Origin: Candidatus Sulfopaludibacter sp. SbA3
GTDB lineage: Bacteria > Acidobacteriota > Vicinamibacteria > Vicinamibacterales > UBA2999
Assembly: GCA_945876205.1 (NCBI GenBank)
Contig: CAMCNL010000006.1
Location: forward strand, 1 to 37,391
DNA: 37,391 nucleotides
Reading direction: 5' to 3'
Position 1 is the stretch's first letter. Each line of letters starts with the position of its first letter. This document shows positions 31,608 through 37,391 of this stretch, one piece after another. Under the pieces are notes generated by a model, which was not told where the DNA came from, did no database searches, and saw nothing but the letters and a program-made list of their open reading frames with translations. The translations under genes and the position numbers were made by a program.

Positions 31608-34544
31608 TCAGAAGTCGAACTGGTAGCCGATCTTCACGAACCGCGCGGGCAGGATGGCGGTCGGGCGGCGGAAGGTGCCGAACGCGGGATTTTCGGTCAG
31701 CACCGTGTTGGCGTTCAGCAGGTTGAACAGATCCAGGTGAATCGTCGACCTGGTGCCGCCGAACCTGAGGTTCTTGCCGATCCGGAGGTCGACCTGGTTC
31801 AGCCGCTCGCCGACGATCGACCATGGTTCGACGATGTTCGCGGTGACATTGGCGGCACCGCCTGAGAGCGGACGGCCGAGCGACGGCTGCACGATCGCAT
31901 TCGCCGCGACAAAGTTGCCGATCACCTGCGATCCGGGCACGCTCTGCACGGTGGTGCTCACCTGCACGTCGATCACCGGCACCGTGTACAACAGCAGCCC
32001 CTTGAACTGTGTCTGCAAGGGCGTCTGTGTTCGGCAGTACGGGTTCACGTCCGCCGTCTCCGGCAGCTTCGCGCGAATCTCGCACGAGTCGGTCGTTCGG
32101 CGGCCGGTGCTCGTGCCGCCCTGGACCGTGAAGCCGGCCCGCGGCCGCAGCGCGAGGCTGACATCAACGCCGTTCCAGTGCTCGATCTGCTTGCCGTAGT
32201 TGTCGGCAAACGTCACGTAGTTGTCGGCCGGGACGCCGAACCTCGAGGGGTTCAGGTTGTAGAGACCGGAGACGGTGTAGCCGCCGCCCCCTGGCAGCCG
32301 CGGATCCGATGGCGCGACGATGCTGAAGGCGTTGTAGTCGGCGGCGCTCACGGCGCGGTTGTCGGTGACGACAAAATTACCGAACAGCCGCCGGAAGTAG
32401 TCGACCGACAGCGAGACGCCGGTGACGAGCTCGTGCTGCACGCCGCCCGAGAATTCCCAGTCGAACGGCCGCTTCCCCCACCCGGTCACCGTGTCCGGGT
32501 CGTAGTTGTTGCCGGGGACCGAGGTGCCGAAGTTGCTGTTGGCCATCGCCGCGCACTCGCCGTTGGCTGCCGGGAGCGTGACGTTGCAATCCGGGATGAA
32601 ATTCCTGTTGGCGTCGGTCCAGGCGCGAGTCGTGGTCTGAACCAGGCGGCTGCCCGGGTTCAGGCCGTCACCAAACGGACCGCTCAGGCCCTGGCCGGCG
32701 ACGTACTTGTTGGCGCTCGCCTTCAGCGCGGTCTTACCGTTGCCGAAGACGTCGTAGGAGACGCCGAGCTTCGGCGTGATGTCCTTCCACGAGATGCCAT
32801 GGGTCGCCGCCAGCGTGAGGCTGCGCGCGGGGACGAGCGGCCCAGGCCCGAGCTGCTGCTCGGGATAGGCGATGGAGATGAAGTCGTAGCGCACGCCGAA
32901 CCCGAGGGTCAGGCGATCGATCGTCCACTTGTCCTGCGCGAAGATGCCGCCGTCGGAGGTGAACGTGCCCGTCAACCGGTAGGGCACCGCCTGCAGGGTG
33001 ATCAGGTTCGGAACCGGCACCCCGGTGGCGGTGTTCAACCGGTAGCTCACTGGCTGATCGGCGGTCGTGAGCCGCTCGATCGTCTGCCGGCCGTTGTTGA
33101 ATCCTGTCTTGAATGCGTGTGATCCGGTGACGTAGGAGAGCGCCGCGCGGTACGAAATGAATCTCGTATCAGTCGTGCCGCCGGTCACGCGATTCCGGTA
33201 GGTCAGCCCGGTGAACTGATCGTTGACCGAGATCATGTTGGGCGTCACACCGGCGCCCGGCCGCGAATCGATCGGCTCGGTGCGCCGCATGATCGTCGAT
33301 TCGAGCAGCACTCGATTCGTCACCGGGGAGGTCCAATCGACGAAGGTGTTGGCCATGCCGGGATACCGCCGATCCTGCCCCGCTTCAGGCGCAGTGGTGG
33401 CCGTCACGCTGCCCAGGCACTGGCACTGGAAGTTGCGGTCGTACATCACGCCGATCTTGTTCTTCGCGTTCGCCTGCCAGGTGATCCGTCCCTGGGCATT
33501 GCCCCACGTGGTCCGGAGTACGGCCGGGCGACTGAGATCCGCCTCGTAGGTCCAGACATCAGGGTTGTTGGCGTTCTTGTTGTAGAACATCCCCGCGACG
33601 CGATTCGCTGCGCCGTTATTGGCGTACGACGAGTAGAACCACAGCTTGTCCCGCTTGATCGGCCCGCCGAGACCGGGATTGAAGCTCCAGTTCTTCTCGA
33701 GGGTGCCGGGCGCGTTCAGGCCGCGGTCCTTCAGGTCCTGCGTGTAGTTGCTGCCTTGCATCGCGCTGTTCGCGTAGGAGGTCACCAGCGTTCCGCTGAA
33801 GGTGTTGCCACCGTCCTTGGGAATCAGGTTGATGCGTATGCCGCCCTGCCCGAGCTCGGCGTTGACCGCGCCGGTGTCAACCGCCACTTCCTGCACGGCG
33901 CCCATGTTGTAGGTGTTGGACGACTTCGCGCCTCCGCTCAGATTGGTGCCGAGCGACACGCCGCCCTGGGTGACGCGCATGTCGTCGCCGCGTCCACCGT
34001 GGATCGACATCGTCTGACCCTGCTGGTTGCCGGCCACGCCGCCGACGTCCTGGCTGCTCGTCGTCACGCCCGGCAGGAGCACTACCAGTGAATAGTGGTT
34101 TCGACTGGTTGGAAGCGCGTCGATCATCTCGGCGGCCAGCACCCGTTCGCGCGTCGTGCTCTGCACGTCCACGACCGGCGCTTCGCCGGTCACGGTGATC
34201 GTCTCCTGCAGCGCGCCAACGCGCAGCTGCGCGTCGATGGTCGCGACAAACGATCCGGTCAGTTCGATACCCTCGCGCTTCACCGTGCTGAAGCCCGGCA
34301 AGGTGAACGTGATGGTGTATGCGCCGGGGCGCAGATCGACGACGCGGTAGCGGCCGGCGCCGTCGGTCACCACGGTGCGGACCTTCTCGATGAGCGCAGG
34401 GCTGGCGGCTTCGACCGTCACGCCGGGGAGCACGCCACCCGATCCGTCCGTGACCGATCCGGCGATGACCGCCTGCGCGTACGCCGCCGCCGGCACAATC
34501 ATCAGAGACCCGAGGAACATCGTCAGAGTTCTCAATGCACGCAT
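31608..34544 (-). CDS. Oar-like TonB-dependent receptor (second operon)
   Basis: 978 aa. Signal peptide about 1-24 ('VPAAAYAQ'). The regulatory domain starts 'VIAGSVTDGSGGVLPGVTVE' (about 25-110). The plug contains 'IDALPTSRNHYSLVVLLPG' and 'GAVQEVAVDTGAVNAELGQG'. The barrel contains 'GGPIKRDKLWFYSSY' and ends '...FVKIGYQFDF' with terminal Phe. It is a different branch from the three receptors at 8.5-21 kb and is about 125 residues shorter. AAGGAG lies upstream of the ATG. It is the last gene of an operon with overlapping upstream cistrons and ends at a clear terminator. Ligand unknown. Confidence 0.92.
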   Translation of the reverse strand: MRALRTLTMFLGSLMIVPAAAYAQAVIAGSVTDGSGGVLPGVTVEAASPALIEKVRTVVTDGAGRYRVVDLRPGAYTITFTLPGFSTVKREGIELTGSFVATIDAQLRVGALQETITVTGEAPVVDVQSTTRERVLAAEMIDALPTSRNHYSLVVLLPGVTTSSQDVGGVAGNQQGQTMSIHGGRGDDMRVTQGGVSLGTNLSGGAKSSNTYNMGAVQEVAVDTGAVNAELGQGGIRINLIPKDGGNTFSGTLVTSYANSAMQGSNYTQDLKDRGLNAPGTLEKNWSFNPGLGGPIKRDKLWFYSSYANNGAANRVAGMFYNKNANNPDVWTYEADLSRPAVLRTTWGNAQGRITWQANAKNKIGVMYDRNFQCQCLGSVTATTAPEAGQDRRYPGMANTFVDWTSPVTNRVLLESTIMRRTEPIDSRPGAGVTPNMISVNDQFTGLTYRNRVTGGTTDTRFISYRAALSYVTGSHAFKTGFNNGRQTIERLTTADQPVSYRLNTATGVPVPNLITLQAVPYRLTGTFTSDGGIFAQDKWTIDRLTLGFGVRYDFISIAYPEQQLGPGPLVPARSLTLAATHGISWKDITPKLGVSYDVFGNGKTALKASANKYVAGQGLSGPFGDGLNPGSRLVQTTTRAWTDANRNFIPDCNVTLPAANGECAAMANSNFGTSVPGNNYDPDTVTGWGKRPFDWEFSGGVQHELVTGVSLSVDYFRRLFGNFVVTDNRAVSAADYNAFSIVAPSDPRLPGGGGYTVSGLYNLNPSRFGVPADNYVTFADNYGKQIEHWNGVDVSLALRPRAGFTVQGGTSTGRRTTDSCEIRAKLPETADVNPYCRTQTPLQTQFKGLLLYTVPVIDVQVSTTVQSVPGSQVIGNFVAANAIVQPSLGRPLSGGAANVTANIVEPWSIVGERLNQVDLRIGKNLRFGGTRSTIHLDLFNLLNANTVLTENPAFGTFRRPTAILPARFVKIGYQFDF

Positions 34545-34563
34545 CGTCCACTCCTTCTCGGTG

Positions 34564-35370
34564 TCAGTCGCCGCCCTGGCCCTTGGCGATGACGTTCACC
34601 GTCGGCGGCATCGTCTCGCACGGCTGGGGATTCCACTTGGATCCGTCAGGCTCTTTCTTGAAATGCGTCGTCGTGACAAACGGCGATACGTAGTAGGTCG
34701 GGTCGTCAACAATCGTCATCACGGTGAACCATTCAGACCCGAAGTCTTCGTGGCGGTCGTAGTACTCCGTCAACACCGTGCGGTCGCTGTAGGGAATGCC
34801 GTTCTTGCGCGTGTAGCCCGCGCGCAGGTTGGTGGTGACCACCTTCAACGATCCCTTCGGCCGGACGCCGCTCCCTTGTCCTCGCCCGCCCGCGGGCGCC
34901 AGCAGAGGGGTCCCCGTGTTTCGCAGTTGCCAACTGGCGATCGAGAAGCCTTGCAGGCTTGGTTCGCCGGTCGGACGCGGCGGCACCGAGCCGTAAAAGC
35001 GCAGCACGCGGGTCTGGGTGCCGGCATCGGTTTCGAGCTTCAGCGTCGAGTCGTCCTGCCAGCTGATGCGCACGCGGGTCGGGATGCGCATGATGCCGCC
35101 GGCGCCGAACGCCTTGCATTGATTGCCCGTGGCGTTGTCGCGCGCGAGGTCCCAGGCGTTGGTCACCTTGATGCCTTCGGCATTCAACGGAATGCCGGGC
35201 GCATCGCCCTTTGCCGGCGTCAGCATCCGCCAACGCCAGTCCTCGGTCACGACCGACACCCAGTTACCGGTGAGATCCAGCGGCGCCGTGGCGCGGGGCG
35301 TCTGCTGCGCGGCGCCTGGAACGACCGCCGCGATCGTCAGCGCGACGGCGGCGAGCATCGCCCGTGTCAT
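34564..35370 (-). CDS. Secreted protein of the D(I/L)(S/T)G(V/N)W family (second operon, third gene)
   Basis: 268 aa from the ATG at 35370; the frame is open further upstream but this ATG overlaps the stop of the MBL-like gene (ATGA). Signal peptide about 1-21 ('VVPGAAQ'), then 'LDLTGNWVSVVTEDWRW'. Later blocks are 'TRVRISWQDDSTLKLETDAG', 'LKVVTTNLRAGYTRKNG', 'LTEYYDRHEDFGSEWFTVM' and 'IVDDPTYYVSPFVTTTHFKK'. The C-terminal blocks match the family at 36389-37285 and the C-terminal half of the chimeric gene at 2720-3349. Unknown function; probably periplasmic or surface. Confidence 0.8.
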   Translation of the reverse strand: MTRAMLAAVALTIAAVVPGAAQQTPRATAPLDLTGNWVSVVTEDWRWRMLTPAKGDAPGIPLNAEGIKVTNAWDLARDNATGNQCKAFGAGGIMRIPTRVRISWQDDSTLKLETDAGTQTRVLRFYGSVPPRPTGEPSLQGFSIASWQLRNTGTPLLAPAGGRGQGSGVRPKGSLKVVTTNLRAGYTRKNGIPYSDRTVLTEYYDRHEDFGSEWFTVMTIVDDPTYYVSPFVTTTHFKKEPDGSKWNPQPCETMPPTVNVIAKGQGGD

Positions 35371-36392
35371 CGCCCCTCCTTCGAGACAGCCGGCGACGGC
35401 TTCGCGGTAAGGTTCTTGTACACGGCCTCGAGGAACATCTCGGTCGTCCATGGACCGCCCTTGCCGCCGTAGCGCTCGTCGTACTCGAGCGCGATGCGCT
35501 TGTCGGCCTTCACCTGGGCGAGCGTCTGCCCTCGCGTGACGGCGTCCTGCACCCGGTCGCGCATGATGGTCACCATGTCGCGATACTCGGCGACGTCGAG
35601 CTCGTCGGCGACGCGTCCGTGCCCCGGGATCACCAGGGTCCCGTCCTCTTCGTTGTTCCTGGGGATGATCACTTCGAGCAGATCGTTCAGTCCCTTGAGC
35701 ACGCCGTTGATGTGCCCGCCGGCCTCCACGTTGATCTCCGGGAAGGTCGTGTTGATGTAGAGGTCTCCGGCGGCGATGACATCCGAGCGCCGGAAGAAGA
35801 CGTAGGTATCGCCGTCGGTCGAGCCTGGCTGGTGGGACATGATGGCCGGCTCGCCGTTGAAATACACCTCTTTGCGCTGCGTGAAGAACGTATCGGTCGG
35901 CCACGCGGGCACCGGCCTGGGCGGCACGCGGCCGTCTGGAGCGCTCATCCGGTTGAGGATGCTCTCGTGCGAGAGGATGACCGCCTGCGTGCTGTCGGCG
36001 TCCACGAGCCTGCGGCCGGCCTTCGCGATCACGTCGTTGCCGCCGGTGTGGTCGGGCTTGTGCGTCGTGTTGAGGATGTACTGAACCGGCAGCTTCGGCG
36101 ACAGCGTGCGAACGGCAGCGAGCACCGCCTCGCTCGACGCCTCATTGCCCGTGTCCACCAGCAGGACGCCCTGCTCGCCGACCGAGGCGGCGATGTTCGC
36201 GCCGGCACCCACCAGCATGTAGACGTTTCCCTGCACGTGAAGCACCTTCACCGGACCACTCGCGACGGACGCGGGCGTCTCGCCTTGTGCGGCAGGATCG
36301 GCCGCGGGATCCGCCGCGCCGACGAAGGTTCCGCCCAGGAGCATCACCATTGCCGCCGATGCGGCCAGGAGGTTGATGACGTGTCGGCTCAC
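35367..36392 (-). CDS. Exported metallo-beta-lactamase-fold protein lacking the Zn1 ligands
   Basis: 341 aa from GTG 36392, which overlaps the TGA of the upstream gene (GTGA). Signal peptide or anchor about 5-28. The fold is recognisable from 'VLHVQGNVYMLVGAGAN', 'GVLLVDTG', 'NTTHKPDHTGGND', 'SHQPGSTDGDTYVFF', 'IAAGDLY' and 'LVIPGHGRV'. In canonical numbering the Zn1 ligands H116, H118 and H196 are replaced by T110, K112 and S191. The Zn2 and bridging ligands D120, H121, D221 and H263 are kept (D114, H115, D210, H258). It may be a one-metal enzyme or a binding protein. It sits between two secreted-family genes, coupled to both by 4-base overlaps. Confidence 0.88.
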   Translation of the reverse strand: MSRHVINLLAASAAMVMLLGGTFVGAADPAADPAAQGETPASVASGPVKVLHVQGNVYMLVGAGANIAASVGEQGVLLVDTGNEASSEAVLAAVRTLSPKLPVQYILNTTHKPDHTGGNDVIAKAGRRLVDADSTQAVILSHESILNRMSAPDGRVPPRPVPAWPTDTFFTQRKEVYFNGEPAIMSHQPGSTDGDTYVFFRRSDVIAAGDLYINTTFPEINVEAGGHINGVLKGLNDLLEVIIPRNNEEDGTLVIPGHGRVADELDVAEYRDMVTIMRDRVQDAVTRGQTLAQVKADKRIALEYDERYGGKGGPWTTEMFLEAVYKNLTAKPSPAVSKEGR

Positions 36393-37285
36393 TTTTTCTG
36401 CGCCCCGATCATCTTCTTCAACTCCTGGATGTATTCGGGATACAACGTCTTCGAGCCGCCCCGCGCAGCGTCCTGCGGCACGCCGAACATCGTCCCAAAC
36501 TCGGTCAGCTGCGGGTTCTGCCCGGGCAGCCAGTGCGGCACGAAGCCGGGTGGCTGATCGACGTTCACGACGCTCTGGTCGAAGGGCTGGCACTCATCCA
36601 CGCCGATCAGCGTGCTCGGATCGAACTTCGCCTGCGTGGTGCGGATGAACGGCTCCTCGAAGTGCTCGGGATCGTTGACGATGAAGATGACCGTCAGGTA
36701 GTCGTCGTGCCGGATGAAATGCTCGCGCAGTGTGCCGTGGTCGCTCATGTGAATGCCGTTGCGATTCACCCATCCCTCTTTCAGGTGCGTCGTCGTCACG
36801 GTGAGCATGTTGCCTTCCCACACGCCGGTCGAAAACCCGGCCCACGTGTGGCGGGCGTATTCCGGCGGGTGTGGACGGCCATCGAACCAGATCTGCCGCC
36901 GCATATCGCCGTTCAGGCCGTCCATGACGATCCCGATGATCTGATTCGTCAGCGGATCGAGGGTGTTGGTGATGCGGAAGTTACCCGGACCCCACAGCGT
37001 GTATTGCGCGGGATGCGGGTGGCACAGGTGCTCGGGCAACTCCATCCGCGAGGCCATCCAGGAATCGGTCTGTTGGCGGCCGGCATCGTTGAGCGGAAAT
37101 CCGGTGTAGTCACCAATGCGGGCGCCGCCGCCGGTGCCGTTCATGATGATCGCCCGGTCTTCCACCATCAGGCCGTTGTGGTTCCAGACACCCGAGATAT
37201 CCATGGCCTGCTGGGCAGCCGCGGGCGTCACCGCCCCTCCGAACGCCAAGAAACCGACGACCGCCGCTCGTAACAATTGATTCAT
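36389..37285 (-). CDS. Secreted 'DISGVW...LYPEY' family protein (second operon, first gene)
   Basis: 298 aa from the ATG at 37285, chosen because the signal peptide 'LLRAAVVGFLAFGGAVTPAA' follows directly; the frame is open to 37336. The mature part has 'QAMDISGVWNHNG', 'RRQIWFDGRPHPPEYARHTW', 'TGVWEGNMLTVTTTHLKEGW', 'REHFIRHDDYLTVIFIVNDP', 'VPHWLPGQNPQLTEFG' and 'SKTLYPEYIQELKKM'. It belongs to the broad Acidobacterial secreted family found beside TonB receptors. It gives the closest in-window match to the C-terminal half of the chimeric gene at 2720-3349. No clear Shine-Dalgarno sequence precedes it. Function unknown. Confidence 0.82.
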   Translation of the reverse strand: MNQLLRAAVVGFLAFGGAVTPAAAQQAMDISGVWNHNGLMVEDRAIIMNGTGGGARIGDYTGFPLNDAGRQQTDSWMASRMELPEHLCHPHPAQYTLWGPGNFRITNTLDPLTNQIIGIVMDGLNGDMRRQIWFDGRPHPPEYARHTWAGFSTGVWEGNMLTVTTTHLKEGWVNRNGIHMSDHGTLREHFIRHDDYLTVIFIVNDPEHFEEPFIRTTQAKFDPSTLIGVDECQPFDQSVVNVDQPPGFVPHWLPGQNPQLTEFGTMFGVPQDAARGGSKTLYPEYIQELKKMIGAQKK

Positions 37286-37391
37286 GTGGCTGACCCGTTT
37301 GCAGGGAAGTAGACACGAAAACGTCACGTCTCGCAAACCGACATTGGCACGGGCAAGCGCGATAGCGATCGCACCGACGACCGTCAGACCG
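37286..37391. other. Upstream edge of the second operon
   Basis: 106 bases to the window end. No promoter of good quality and no gene can be identified. Confidence 0.3.

Overview
The window is GC-rich DNA from what looks like a soil-type Acidobacteriota, probably Vicinamibacteria. That is an inference. It rests on several very large Oar-like TonB-dependent receptors with an N-terminal carboxypeptidase-regulatory domain, repeated DUF6152 genes, a family of secreted proteins with a 'PDLSGVW'-type start, and several short dispersed repeats in intergenic DNA. It reads as chromosome: no phage, plasmid or transposase genes, no CRISPR, and one tRNA.

Layout. 1-2.7 kb: an NAD(P)-binding/DUF2867 protein, a DUF1295 membrane protein and an internally deleted SRPBCC protein. 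2.7-5.0 kb: a chimeric exported gene (start of a metallo-beta-lactamase-fold protein joined to the end of a different secreted family), divergent from a tandem pair of alpha/beta hydrolases with a Cys in the nucleophile elbow, one cytosolic and one with a twin-arginine leader. 5.1-7.2 kb: an exported beta-propeller, a DinB-like protein and tRNA-Ser(CGA). 7.3-21.2 kb: a minus-strand operon with three copies of the module [TonB receptor, DUF6152, secreted PDLSGVW protein], read from a good sigma70-type promoter at 21158-21186. 21.2-24.2 kb: lactate permease, divergent from a lactate racemase gene (larA) carrying one in-frame amber codon. 24.3-27.0 kb: PHP-domain protein, threonine deaminase (ilvA), tRNA adenosine deaminase (tadA). 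27.1-29.4 kb: exported metallo-beta-lactamase-fold hydrolase and an unknown polytopic membrane protein. 29.4-31.5 kb: a lower-GC, gene-poor island flanked by two copies of a ~145-bp imperfect palindrome and holding broken reading frames. 31.6-37.3 kb: a second minus-strand receptor operon [secreted protein, MBL-like protein lacking Zn1 ligands, secreted protein, TonB receptor] with overlapping cistrons and a clear terminator.

The dominant theme is cell-envelope uptake or processing. Each receptor operon couples an outer-membrane receptor with small exported partners, and the partner differs: DUF6152 with a predicted mature N-terminal His-His in three modules, and an altered MBL-fold protein in the fourth. 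Substrates cannot be read from the sequence. A second theme is decay and recombination: internal deletion, gene fusion, nonsense and frameshift lesions, and repeat insertions inside or between genes.
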